Part shown: piece after piece, positions 7,734-15,234 of the stretch
Layout: each line of letters starts with the position of its first letter
Numbering within the stretch: position 1 is the first letter of the stretch
From: Microbacterium sp. 67-17
GTDB lineage: Bacteria; Actinomycetota; Actinomycetes; Actinomycetales; Microbacteriaceae
Assembly (NCBI RefSeq): GCF_001898325.1
Contig: NZ_MKTR01000012.1
Span: 152,375-216,374, forward strand
DNA length: 64,000 nt
Direction of reading: 5' to 3'
Notes under the pieces: model-generated
What the model saw: only the letters and a program-made list of their open reading frames with translations
Told to the model about the DNA's origin: nothing
The model's database searches: none
Position numbers and translations under genes: made by a program

Positions 7734-9322
7734 CAGTCGTACCGTCCTTCGGCATGCCACGCGCCCTGCTCGCACACCAGCAGCCAGGCTGTCTGGTCGG
7801 CATCCACGACCTGGAACCGGTGAGCCCGCCGCGCCCGTTTCGCATCCCAGGCGCGTTCGATCACCGGCCACGGCCCCGCCCACGCCGCCACCGCCCGCCG
7901 ACGCCCGGTCTCGATCATGAGCGTCGGCGTGCCGGTGAGCTGCCCGCGTTCATCGACCGAGACGGTGACCCCGGATGCCGACACCACCTCGACCGCGACC
8001 GGATCAGCGAACACCGTGGCCGGGAGCGGATCGGGCAGGCTCCCGGGCCAAGGACGGGCGCGTTCGGCGGCGAGCGTGCGGTGGTCGCGAGGCAGCCGAT
8101 CACCCCATGGCACCCACACCTGCCGCTCGGCGAGCCAGCGCCCACCACCGATAGCGGGAGTCACAACCGCCCGATGACCGAGCATCGCCTGCACCCGCGA
8201 GAGAGCGTGGTGCACCCGCTCTTCGGGACCGGAGCCGAAAATCGCTGGGGTGTGGTGGGATGCCGCATCCACCGCCTCGGGCGAGATCCGCACGAGTCCG
8301 ACACCGGTCAGAAGGTCGGTTGCGTCTTCGGCGAGTTGCCAGCGCACCCGGTCCACGATCGCTGCAGCATCGAACGACCCCGGATGCAGCCACACCCGCT
8401 CGCTGCGCTCGCCGCGGTCGCCGACCAGCTCGATGCGCACCTCGGTGCACACCAGGTCGATCGCCCCGAGACCCGCGATGAAGGCATCCGCGCTCTGGCG
8501 CACCCCGAACGCGACCTGCTCGGCAAGCTCGAGCGGCGGTTCGAAAGCGATCTCACGCGCGAGCTCGGGCGGCGGCACACGGGGCTCGATCTGCCGCGAG
8601 TCGCTGCCTGCGGCCAGCGCCCGGAGTCTGACTCCTCGCTCACCCAGCCGCTCATGCACACGCTCTTCGGGCATCGCGGCGAACGCACCCAGGGTCTGGA
8701 TGCCGAGGCGTGCGAGCAGGTCGACGATGCCGGATCCCGGGTCTGCATCAGCGAGCGCGGCGACCGACAGCGGGGCGAGAAACGCGGATGCCGCTCCCTC
8801 CGGCACGACGCGGATGGGATCAGCTGCCGTGGTCGCACTGCGTGCAGCCTGCTCGGCGGTGAACGGACCGTCGGCAACCCCGATGCGTACATCGACGAGG
8901 CTGAGTTCCCGCATCCGTTCGAGGAGGACCCGCGCCGCGGCAGGCTCCCCACCGTAGTAGCGGGCGGGGCCGCGAGCGCGGATCGCGCACAGTCCCGGGC
9001 GAATGATCTGTACCCCCGGCGCGCGTTCTTCGAGCTGAGCGACGACGGGCGAGAAGGCGCGATGATCGCGTACCGGGTCGGACGACACGATCGCAAGGGC
9101 CGGGCAGCGCGCCTGCGCATCACGCCGACGCAATCCCCGGCGTACCCCGTCACGCCGTGCCGCGGCAGAACAGGCGACAACGAGATTCTTCTCGATCACG
9201 GCGATCGGGTCGGCAGGGTCGAGCGGATGCGGCCCGTCTCGGGTCAGGGCGACGACCGGCCAGTCCGGCATCCAGATCACGAGGCTTCGCGTCGGAGCCC
9301 GCAGGGATGAGTCGGCAGGCAT
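7733..9322 (-). CDS. imuB: ImuB, catalytically inactive Y-family polymerase homologue
   Basis: 529 residues. The N-terminus (RSLVIWMPDWPVVAL) has the ImuB form of the Y-family palm, without the acidic residues used for catalysis in true translesion polymerases. Later parts match little-finger and C-terminal adaptor regions. In mycobacteria, ImuB links DnaE2 to the sliding clamp and ImuA'. Start ATG 9322 overlaps the end of imuA'; an upstream extension would run into the tandem repeats there. The stop overlaps the dnaE2 start (TGATG). Confidence 0.9.
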   Translation of the reverse strand: MPADSSLRAPTRSLVIWMPDWPVVALTRDGPHPLDPADPIAVIEKNLVVACSAAARRDGVRRGLRRRDAQARCPALAIVSSDPVRDHRAFSPVVAQLEERAPGVQIIRPGLCAIRARGPARYYGGEPAAARVLLERMRELSLVDVRIGVADGPFTAEQAARSATTAADPIRVVPEGAASAFLAPLSVAALADADPGSGIVDLLARLGIQTLGAFAAMPEERVHERLGERGVRLRALAAGSDSRQIEPRVPPPELAREIAFEPPLELAEQVAFGVRQSADAFIAGLGAIDLVCTEVRIELVGDRGERSERVWLHPGSFDAAAIVDRVRWQLAEDATDLLTGVGLVRISPEAVDAASHHTPAIFGSGPEERVHHALSRVQAMLGHRAVVTPAIGGGRWLAERQVWVPWGDRLPRDHRTLAAERARPWPGSLPDPLPATVFADPVAVEVVSASGVTVSVDERGQLTGTPTLMIETGRRRAVAAWAGPWPVIERAWDAKRARRAHRFQVVDADQTAWLLVCEQGAWHAEGRYD

Positions 9323-9323
9323 G

Positions 9324-10118
9324 TCACCCGGCTTCCCGGACAGATAGGGCTTCCCGAACTGACAAGACTTCCCGAACTGACAAGACTTCCCGACCCGACA
9401 ACGCCTCCCACTCACTTGCGCCGCGCACTGCGGGAGAAGTCCCTCGGGCAGTGTCGACCACCCCTCCAGGAGCCGGGAGCAGCACGGGTCCTCGTCGGGG
9501 GGTCGACAGCCGCCGACTTGCCACTGTGACGGTGACCTCTCGCGCATCCAGATATCCGTGCCCGCGACCGAGCCCGCTCCAGCCCGGGTCGCTCACCGAC
9601 AGCGACGCTTCGGCCTGCGGCCACGGGCCCTGCACGAGCAGCACACCATCGCGATCGCGCAGGCGTGCCGCGAATCGGGCGGCATCGGCATCCGACACCC
9701 GCCCCGGCGGGCGCACCGCAACCACGGGCAGAACCTCGGCGACCGTCGCCGCCACCGCGAGCCACCGCGAGCCCGGGTCGGGAATCATCACGAGCCGCGA
9801 CAGATCCACCCCGAGCCGCTCGGCGGCCTCGGCTCCCAGGTGCGGCATCCCGACGACCCCGCACCAGGAGCCCGCCTGCGAAGGCGGCGCGAGCAGGGCG
9901 AGCAGGAGCGAGACGGATGCCGAACCCGGAGCAAGCGTGTACACCGACCCGGGTCGCAAGCCGCCACCAGGGAGCAACCGGGACAGCGCGGGATACGCCG
10001 GCAAGGCTGGGGCATCCAGGGATCGACCCTGCACCTGCTCGACCTTCGCGCGGAGGCGATGCACCTCGGCCAGCCGGTCACGGACGTCGGCGATGGCCTC
10101 CGCGCGCTGTGCTCCCAT
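9324..10118 (-). CDS. imuA': ImuA'-type RecA-like mutagenesis protein
   Basis: 264 residues, first gene of the mutagenesis cassette. It has a RecA-like core with PGGGLRPGSVYTLAPGSASVSLL in the position of the SulA/RecA-type P-loop, though the canonical Walker A is degenerate. ATG 10118 is preceded by GGAGTGAGG. GTG 10136 sits directly against the -10 box and cannot be the start. The last 25 residues contain a hexapeptide repeat (EVLSVR, EVLSVR, EALSVR) encoded by the 18-bp tandem repeat at 9332-9403, which looks like a late acquisition. It partners ImuB and DnaE2 in damage-induced mutagenesis. Confidence 0.85.
   Translation of the reverse strand: MGAQRAEAIADVRDRLAEVHRLRAKVEQVQGRSLDAPALPAYPALSRLLPGGGLRPGSVYTLAPGSASVSLLLALLAPPSQAGSWCGVVGMPHLGAEAAERLGVDLSRLVMIPDPGSRWLAVAATVAEVLPVVAVRPPGRVSDADAARFAARLRDRDGVLLVQGPWPQAEASLSVSDPGWSGLGRGHGYLDAREVTVTVASRRLSTPRRGPVLLPAPGGVVDTARGTSPAVRGASEWEALSGREVLSVREVLSVREALSVREAG
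9332..9403. repeat. 18-bp tandem repeat at imuA' 3' end
   Basis: Four units of 18 bases, each starting with CTTCCCG, begin at 9332, 9350, 9368 and 9386; the middle two are identical (CTTCCCGAACTGACAAGA). Period and core match the dispersed CGGGAGG elements, but all units point the same way here. It encodes the hexapeptide repeat ending imuA'. Confidence 0.85.
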
Positions 10119-10136
10119 GATCGCCCTCACTCCCAC

Positions 10137-10165
10137 AGGTTAGAACGCATGTTCTAATGCGTCAA
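10137..10165 (-). promoter_or_regulatory. SOS promoter with LexA box for imuA'-imuB-dnaE2
   Basis: On the minus strand: -35 TTGACG (10165-10160), a 17-base spacer and -10 TAACCT (10142-10137). A perfect palindrome TTAGAAC-GCAT-GTTCTAA (10140-10157) covers the -10 box and most of the spacer. It fits the Gram-positive LexA core GAAC-N4-GTTC, so LexA would block RNA polymerase until DNA damage. Confidence 0.88.
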
Positions 10166-10284
10166 TGCGATGAGAGCACCATACGCGGGGCATCCGACAC
10201 GGAAAGCTCCGCCATGTCGTCCGACAGAACCCGAAAGAATAGATACTTTGTTCTAAACTTCGAGCCGGAGTTGAGGGTTAGGGC

Positions 10285-10842
10285 TCAGGCCGGGACGATC
10301 TCATCGGTCGTGGCGATGCGCGCAAAGCCGCCACCCTGCAGCACCAGTGCGGTGCCGGCCATGAGTTCAGCCGCCGACCGGCGCACGACACCGAGCCCCG
10401 GGATCTCTTCTTCCAGGTCGAAGGTACGCGTCGCATCCAGCACAACGGTCACGTCATAGCCGAGGTTCCCCGCCATCCGCGCGGTGGTCTCGACGCACAT
10501 GTTGGTCTGGATGCCGCACAGCACCAGCTCGCCGATCCCCCGCTCCTGCAGCCAGGCGTGGAGGTCAGGGTCGCCATAGAACGCGGAGTTCACGTCCTTG
10601 GTCACCAGCACCGCGGCATCCACGGTCGCCACGGCATCGACGAGCGCGTTGCCGGGGTTGGACGGATGCAGCGGCGAATCAGGATGCCGAGAGTCGTGCC
10701 GCACAACCACCACCGGCTCCCCCGCGAACGCCTCGATCAACCGGGCGACATTCGCCTCGCAGTCGGGATTGGCCGTGGGTCCCCAGAAGTCCAGGTCATC
10801 AAACCCCCGCTGCATATCGATCACCACGAGCGCGCGCGTCAT
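10285..10842 (-). CDS. Isochorismatase-family cysteine hydrolase
   Basis: 185 residues with the full catalytic triad of the family: Asp in ALVVIDMQRGF, Lys in VTKDVNSAF, and Cys in GIQTNMCVETTARMAGNLGYDV. Members hydrolyse isochorismate, nicotinamide or other small amides and vinyl ethers; the substrate is not evident. The start ATG 10842 overlaps the stop of the upstream EamA transporter gene as ATGA, so the two are translated together. It may process a compound the transporter moves. Confidence 0.88.
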   Translation of the reverse strand: MTRALVVIDMQRGFDDLDFWGPTANPDCEANVARLIEAFAGEPVVVVRHDSRHPDSPLHPSNPGNALVDAVATVDAAVLVTKDVNSAFYGDPDLHAWLQERGIGELVLCGIQTNMCVETTARMAGNLGYDVTVVLDATRTFDLEEEIPGLGVVRRSAAELMAGTALVLQGGGFARIATTDEIVPA

Positions 10843-11867
10843 GCCTCCATCCCACCACGCCGCGCCGACACGGGAGGCGGCACATCCTGGACTGGCAGGA
10901 ATCCGTCGACAACCGACACCCCCGTCTGCGCATTCGGGAGGGTCTGGTCACTCGGGAGGGGGGATGCCGCATCCACACCCTCCCGAGCATCCATCCCCTC
11001 CCGAGGGGACGCAGCCCGCCGCGGCACGACTGCACCCAGCACGATCCCGGTGAGCACGAGGCCGAGCCCCACAACCTGCACGATGCCAAAGGGTTCCCCC
11101 GCGAGGAAGACACCCAGCACCACGCCGGTCACGGGGTTCAGCAGTCCGATAAGCCCGACCGTCGCAGCGGGCAGGCGCCGCAGCCCCGCGAACCAGACGG
11201 TGAACGCGAGCGCCGTCGACACGAGGGAGAGGTAGGCGAACCCGAGGGCCGAGGTCGGCGTCAGTGCCGGCGGCGGACCGTCCACGACGAGGGCGACGGG
11301 CAGCAGCATGAGGCCACCCATCGTCAACTGCCACGAGGCCATCGTGAGCCCCGGAATCTCGTTGCCCCACCGGCCCGTCAGCACGAATCCGAGCGAGGAC
11401 GAGAGCATCCCCGCGAACGCGGCGCCGATTCCCCAGCCATCGACAGGCTCGCCGCCTACACCGACCAGCAGCGCGACCCCGACGAGCCCGATCCCCGCGC
11501 CGATGGCCGCGAGCACGCGCGGGCGCTGACGGCGTAGCATCCAAGCCAGCAGCATCATGGCGGCGGCCGATGCCGACATCACTGTCGCCGCAACGCTCGA
11601 GGGCAGGCGCTGTCCGGCGACGTAGACCAGCACGAAAAAGCCGCCGACGTTCAGGATGCCGAGCACGGCGGCGCGCCACCACCACACCCCGTGCGGGAGG
11701 CGGCGCGAGATCAGCAGCAGGATGAGTCCCGCCGGCAGTGCGCGAAACAGCGCACCCCACAGCGGAGCGTCGGCGGGCAGGAACTGCCGCGTCACGAAGT
11801 ACGTGCTCCCCCAGGCGATCGGAGCGATCGCGGTCAGGAGGAGCCACCTCAGGGACTTATCTTCCAT
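10839..11867 (-). CDS. EamA/DMT-family transporter
   Basis: 342 residues with ten hydrophobic helices arranged as two EamA repeats (IAPIAWGSTYFVTRQFLP opens the first). These are inner-membrane drug/metabolite exporters. The C-terminal tail of about 50 residues (after LGAVVPRRAASP) is not conserved-looking and is encoded by the repeat element at 10933-11004. The start ATG 11867 lies inside the palindrome TTCCATGGAA, and no Shine-Dalgarno is visible. Divergent from the MarR gene that probably represses it. Confidence 0.85.
   Translation of the reverse strand: MEDKSLRWLLLTAIAPIAWGSTYFVTRQFLPADAPLWGALFRALPAGLILLLISRRLPHGVWWWRAAVLGILNVGGFFVLVYVAGQRLPSSVAATVMSASAAAMMLLAWMLRRQRPRVLAAIGAGIGLVGVALLVGVGGEPVDGWGIGAAFAGMLSSSLGFVLTGRWGNEIPGLTMASWQLTMGGLMLLPVALVVDGPPPALTPTSALGFAYLSLVSTALAFTVWFAGLRRLPAATVGLIGLLNPVTGVVLGVFLAGEPFGIVQVVGLGLVLTGIVLGAVVPRRAASPREGMDAREGVDAASPLPSDQTLPNAQTGVSVVDGFLPVQDVPPPVSARRGGMEA
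10933..11004. repeat. Dispersed 18-bp-periodic CGGGAGG repeat, copy 2 (in EamA gene)
   Basis: TTCGGGAGG at 10933 and CTCGGGAGG at 10951 (18 apart), then inverted CCTCCCGA at 10979 and 10997 (18 apart). The forward-to-inverted distance is 28 bases. It is translated as the C-terminal tail of the transporter. Confidence 0.8.
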
Positions 11868-11894
11868 GGAAACTAACAATGCCTTCCGTGGAAG
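11862..11894. promoter_or_regulatory. Paired MarR-type operators between EamA and MarR genes
   Basis: Two similar palindromes, TTCCATGGAA (11862-11871) and CTTCC-GT-GGAAG (11883-11894), have centres 22 bases apart, two helical turns. The first covers the EamA start. The second overlaps the -35 position of the MarR promoter, whose -10 is TACCGT (11906-11911). Binding of the adjacent regulator is inferred. Confidence 0.7.
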
Positions 11895-11917
11895 ATTTAT
11901 TCCGATACCGTGAATCC

Positions 11918-12448
11918 ATGGATGCCGCCTCCGACCGCGTCGCACACATCCAGGCCGAATGGCATCGCGAGCGCCCCGACATCGACACCTTCCCCCAGGG
12001 CATCATCGGGCGCCTGCATCGCATCGGGCTGCTTCTGGACCAACGCCTTGCCGAGGTCTACGCGAACTTCGACCTGAGCTACGCCGAGTTCGACATCCTC
12101 GCGACCCTGCGCCGCGCCGGCGCCCCCTACCAGCGCCGCGCGGGCGAGCTTGCCGACCACACGATGGTCACCAGCGGCGGCCTCACCAAACGCGTCGATC
12201 GCCTGATCGTGCGCGGACTCGTCGAGCGCCGACCCGAGGCATCCGACGCGCGTGGCAGGCTCATTGGGTTGACGGATGCCGGGCTCTCCCTCATCGACGA
12301 GGCATTCACCGCACACATGGCCGGCGAGCACCGGATCATCGAGGAACTGGGGACGGATGCCGAAACACTCGAGCCGATCCTGCGCCGCTGGCTCGGCATC
12401 CTCGAGCCGCCCGTGAACCCGACCCACAGGACGCCCGGGAGGAGCTGA
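11918..12448 (+). CDS. MarR-family transcriptional regulator
   Basis: 176 residues with a winged helix: LSYAEFDILATLRRAGAPYQ, recognition region ELADHTMVTSGGLTKRVDRL and wing GLVERRPEASDARGRL. I chose ATG 11918, which lies 6 bases after TACCGT (-10), a leaderless arrangement. ATG 11879 would place one operator inside the gene. It probably represses itself and the divergent EamA-isochorismatase operon through the TTCCNNGGAA palindromes. The inducer is unknown. Confidence 0.88.
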   Translation: MDAASDRVAHIQAEWHRERPDIDTFPQGIIGRLHRIGLLLDQRLAEVYANFDLSYAEFDILATLRRAGAPYQRRAGELADHTMVTSGGLTKRVDRLIVRGLVERRPEASDARGRLIGLTDAGLSLIDEAFTAHMAGEHRIIEELGTDAETLEPILRRWLGILEPPVNPTHRTPGRS

Positions 12449-12507
12449 CCCTTCGGGAGGGAGGATGCAGCAACCGCAGCCCTCCCGAACGACCGGAGCC
12501 TCCCGAA
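12434..12507. repeat. Dispersed 18-bp-periodic CGGGAGG repeat, copy 3
   Basis: CCCGGGAGG at 12434 and TTCGGGAGG at 12452 (18 apart), then inverted CCTCCCGAA at 12481 and 12499 (18 apart). The forward-to-inverted distance is 29 bases. It spans the end of the MarR gene and the gap before the HNH gene. Opposed units could pair as nested hairpins. Confidence 0.8.
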
Positions 12508-12532
12508 TATCCTCGAGCCGCCCGCGTAAGAG

Positions 12533-13030
12533 TCAGGCAGCGAGCGCGAGATAGGGCTCCCACGACGGGTCGGTGCGATCAGTCCCCCGCACCGTCCACT
12601 GCGCTCCGCGCGGTGCTCCCGGCGTCAGGCGTAGTTCCCAACCCATTTCCTGCGGCGTGCGGTCACTCTTGAGGTTGTTGCACTTCAGACAGCACGCCAC
12701 GAGGTTCTCCCACGAGTCAGCGCCACCCCGAGAGCGCGGCAAGATGTGGTCGATCGTGGATGCCGACCTGCCGCAGTATCCGCAGCGATGCGCATCACGG
12801 CGAAGCACGCCGCGACGAGTCACCGGGATCGTGCGTCCGCCGGGAACCCGAACGTAGCGGCTGAGCAGGATGACCGCGGGCCGATCGTGCGCGCCATCCG
12901 TACCCCAGACAGGATCCTCGGGGATGTGCTCGATGACGGTGGCTTTGTCATTCATGACGAGCACGAGCGCCCGCTTGAACGACACGACGGCCAGCGGTTC
13001 GTAGCCCGCATTCAACACCAGAGTGCGCAT
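12533..13030 (-). CDS. HNH endonuclease
   Basis: 165 residues. The HNH/zinc module is RCGYCGRSASTIDHILPRSRGGADSWENLVACCLKCNNLKSDRTP, with CxxC, the DH pair, the central Asn and a second CxxC. The N-terminal part (MRTLVLNAGYEPLAVVSFKRALVLV) matches the widespread actinobacterial HNH family often found as a solitary chromosomal gene. The natural substrate is not known. GAGAGGA precedes ATG 13030. The structured RNA at 13108-13260 lies upstream on the same strand, separated by its terminator. Confidence 0.9.
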   Translation of the reverse strand: MRTLVLNAGYEPLAVVSFKRALVLVMNDKATVIEHIPEDPVWGTDGAHDRPAVILLSRYVRVPGGRTIPVTRRGVLRRDAHRCGYCGRSASTIDHILPRSRGGADSWENLVACCLKCNNLKSDRTPQEMGWELRLTPGAPRGAQWTVRGTDRTDPSWEPYLALAA

Positions 13031-13107
13031 TGCTGTCCTCTCGAACGGCCCGAGACGGCTTCCCGGGATTCTTCGACGTTCGACGTGGTCAGAGCGCGCA
13101 AGGCATG

Positions 13108-13137
13108 AAAAAAGGCGCTGTCTCTACAGACAGCGCC
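13108..13137 (-). terminator. Intrinsic terminator of the 13.1 kb RNA
   Basis: A perfect 10-pair stem (ggcgctgtct with agacagcgcc) has a 4-base loop. On the minus strand it is followed by TTTTTT. The T run is only on this side, so the direction is clear. Confidence 0.93.
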
Positions 13138-13260
13138 CTGGAACCACAGCGAAGCTGCGGTGTCCGAGAACATGATGCCGAAGGACGAGGCGCCCCAGTG
13201 CAACCGTGGTTCGGCTGCGCGGTGTGCTGCCCATCGGACTCTCTCCCGTTCTCTTACACG
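13108..13260 (-). ncRNA. Candidate structured RNA with intrinsic terminator
   Basis: The only gap over 300 bases (13031-13344) is filled by a foldable minus-strand RNA. An outer stem pairs GTGT-aa-GAGAAC (13259-13248) with GTTCTC-gg-ACAC (13171-13160). Inside is a hairpin GCAGCCG-aacca-CGGTTGC. Then follow ACCGCAGC-ttc-GCTGTGGT (13161-13143) and a 10-pair terminator hairpin ending in six U (13137-13108). A weak -35 TTGACC (13301-13296) and a TAGCCT or CATTAG -10 lie upstream. It has no convincing reading frame and matches no family I can name. It may be an independent small RNA or an attenuator for the HNH gene 78 bases downstream. Confidence 0.65.
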
Positions 13261-13344
13261 TCGCGACCAGGCTAATGCACCTCACGACACCCGAAGGTCA
13301 ACGAGGGTGAACGAAACGTGGCGTGTCGAGGAACGAAACCGGGC

Positions 13345-14244
13345 TCAGCCGGCGTTGGCCTGCAGCCATGCCATGGGGTCGACGAGAGCACCACCGACGC
13401 GCACCTCGAAGTGGAGGTGGGTGGTCGTGGCCGAGCCCGTCTGACCCATGAGTCCGATCATCTGTCCGGCAGATACGGTCTGGCCAGCCTCGACGGTGCG
13501 GCTTCCCCACATCATGTGCGCGTAGAGCGTCGTGACGACCTGGCCACCGATGACCGAGTCGATCACGACGGCGTTTCCGTAGCCGCCGAGGCCATCCTGC
13601 GCGGCGCGCACGACACCGTCCGCCGCCGCGAAGATCGGCGTTCCGCCCGAGTTGAGCATGTCGAGGCCGTTGTGGTTCGGACGCGTCGGGGTGCGGAAAC
13701 CGTTGATCGCCCAGTCACTGTGGAAGCTCGCGACCGGCCAGCGCACGGCACCCGAGCCCGGGGCCACCATGTTGATGTTGACGGATGCCGAGCTGGAAGC
13801 AAGCGACGCTGCGGAACGAGCTGCGGCGGCCGCAGCCTCTTCGGCCTTCTTCTTCTCGATCTCTTCGGGAGTCGTCGCCGAGTAGCTCTCCCGGTTGAGG
13901 TCGGTCGTCGCAGCGTCGGATGCGATCACGATCGACTGCGCGTCGCCTTCGGCAACCTGCTGCAGCGTGACCGACTCGTCGGTCTGTTGAAAGGCGCCAT
14001 AGGCCGGCAGGGCGACAGTCGCCACGAGACCACCGACGATCGCAAGGGTGGCGATGTTACGCACCGGACCACGCGGGCTGGCCTTGGTGCCCTTTCGAAC
14101 GGCGGGGCGGGCAACGGATGCTGCGGGTGCGGGCTTGGCTGCGGGCTTGTCCACCGCGCCGCGACGGATCCGAGCGAGACGCGAGGTTTTTCTGGTCGAC
14201 GGGCCCGCGGCATCCACCGGGGTCGAATCGTTCTCTTCAGCCAA
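13345..14244 (-). CDS. M23-family peptidoglycan metallopeptidase
   Basis: 299 residues. The N-terminus is cytoplasmic and basic, then comes one membrane helix (about 63-83, NIATLAIVGGLVATVALPAYGAF) and an alanine/glutamate-rich stretch that may be coiled. The C-terminal LytM/M23 domain has zinc ligands in NHNGLDM and HLHFEV plus TLYAHM. It should cleave peptidoglycan cross-bridges outside the cell. The start is TTG 14244 with a perfect GGAGGA 6 bases upstream. The first bases of that site are part of a hairpin, so translation may be controlled by leader structure. Confidence 0.88.
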   Translation of the reverse strand: MAEENDSTPVDAAGPSTRKTSRLARIRRGAVDKPAAKPAPAASVARPAVRKGTKASPRGPVRNIATLAIVGGLVATVALPAYGAFQQTDESVTLQQVAEGDAQSIVIASDAATTDLNRESYSATTPEEIEKKKAEEAAAAAARSAASLASSSASVNINMVAPGSGAVRWPVASFHSDWAINGFRTPTRPNHNGLDMLNSGGTPIFAAADGVVRAAQDGLGGYGNAVVIDSVIGGQVVTTLYAHMMWGSRTVEAGQTVSAGQMIGLMGQTGSATTTHLHFEVRVGGALVDPMAWLQANAG

Positions 14245-14249
14245 CTAAG

Positions 14250-14347
14250 TCCTCCGGCGCCTCTGCGCCGGAGCGCCGGCTCGTCACGTTTCGGTGCGGA
14301 AGCTGCGCTCCGCTCGATCACGGGTTCACCGTTCGAATGACGAGCCG
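14250..14347 (-). promoter_or_regulatory. Structured 5' leader of the M23 peptidase
   Basis: Read on the minus strand, CGGCTCGTC (14347-14339) pairs with GACGAGCCG (14285-14277), enclosing about 53 bases with an inner GCGGA/TCCGC hairpin. A 9-pair hairpin CTCCGGCGC-agag-GCGCCGGAG follows (14273-14252), and its 3' arm includes part of the GGAGGA ribosome site. Cell-wall hydrolase genes in actinobacteria often carry c-di-AMP (ydaO) riboswitches. I could not match that conserved core here, so the class is open. Confidence 0.45.
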
Positions 14348-14498
14348 CGAGGCAATTCGATCGGGGTCCGAGGTCGTGCTGGACTCGCTCGGACTGTACG
14401 AGGCTACCCGAAGGTAACGAACATGTCACGCTGACGGCCGGAGATAACCCCTCATCGCGCGGTGTGGAGGAACGGATGCCGCCCCTCCCGCTCCCTCA

Positions 14499-15200
14499 TC
14501 ACACCTGGTCGTCGACGAGGAAGATGTGACCGGCCACCTCGACGGGCAGCTCAAGACCCTCGTCGGAACCATCCATCTCAACAAGGACGTATCCCTCGTT
14601 GTAGCGATAGCTCCCGTGTGCCCCAGGAAGCACCCCGGCTCCCTTGAGTTGCTGCAGCAACTCGGGATCGACCTGGGCGGGTTCGGCAAGCCGACGGATC
14701 GTTCCGGTGATCGGCTCCCCGGCAGCGTCGAGCTTGCGAACGAGCCCCACGACGCCGGATTCGAACGTCAGTGCCGGGACGTCACCGAGCTGGTCGAGTC
14801 CGGGGATCGGGTTCCCGTAGGGCGATTCGGTGGGGTGATCCAGCAGCTCAACAAGCCGACGCTCGACCTGTTCGCTCATCACGTGCTCCCACCGGCATGC
14901 CTCATCGTGCACGTAGGCCCAGTCAAGTCCGATGACGTCGGAAAGCAGCCGCTCGGCGAGGCGGTGCTTTCGCATGACATCAATGGCCTTCTGGCGCCCG
15001 AGATCGGTGAGCTCCAGGCTCCGATCCTCGGTGACGACGACCAGGCCGTCCCGCTCCATGCGTCCCACCGTCTGCGAAACCGTCGGGCCCGAGTGCCCCA
15101 GCCTCTCCGAGATCCGCGCCCGAAGCGGAGTGATGTTCTCTTCTTCGAGTTCGAGGATCGTACGGAGATACATCTCCGTCGTGTCGATGAGATCAGTCAT
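14499..15200 (-). CDS. DtxR/IdeR-type metal-dependent repressor
   Basis: 233 residues, the usual length of three-domain DtxR proteins. Winged helix with recognition segment SERLGHSGPTVSQTVGRMERDGLV; dimerisation and metal-binding helices with HRLAERLLSDVIGLDW, VHDEACRWEHVMS and the HPTESPYGNPIP motif; and a C-terminal SH3-like domain. It senses Fe(II), or possibly Mn(II), and represses uptake genes. Start ATG 15200 is preceded by GAGGAT. A degenerate iron-box-like sequence lies in the gap to serC (15235-15253). Confidence 0.9.
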   Translation of the reverse strand: MTDLIDTTEMYLRTILELEEENITPLRARISERLGHSGPTVSQTVGRMERDGLVVVTEDRSLELTDLGRQKAIDVMRKHRLAERLLSDVIGLDWAYVHDEACRWEHVMSEQVERRLVELLDHPTESPYGNPIPGLDQLGDVPALTFESGVVGLVRKLDAAGEPITGTIRRLAEPAQVDPELLQQLKGAGVLPGAHGSYRYNEGYVLVEMDGSDEGLELPVEVAGHIFLVDDQV

Positions 15201-15234
15201 GCGCAATCCTCGGGTCGGCATCCTCGTGGGGGTA

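Noticed and set aside
13012..13203. Short minus-strand open frame inside the structured RNA region
   Set aside because: No ribosome site or homology-like pattern, and it crosses the terminator stem; the region is better explained as RNA.
13108..13260. Glycine riboswitch (GGGAGAG start, GCCGAA later)
   Set aside because: The conserved 3' segment of the glycine aptamer is missing, and the outer stem pairs differently.
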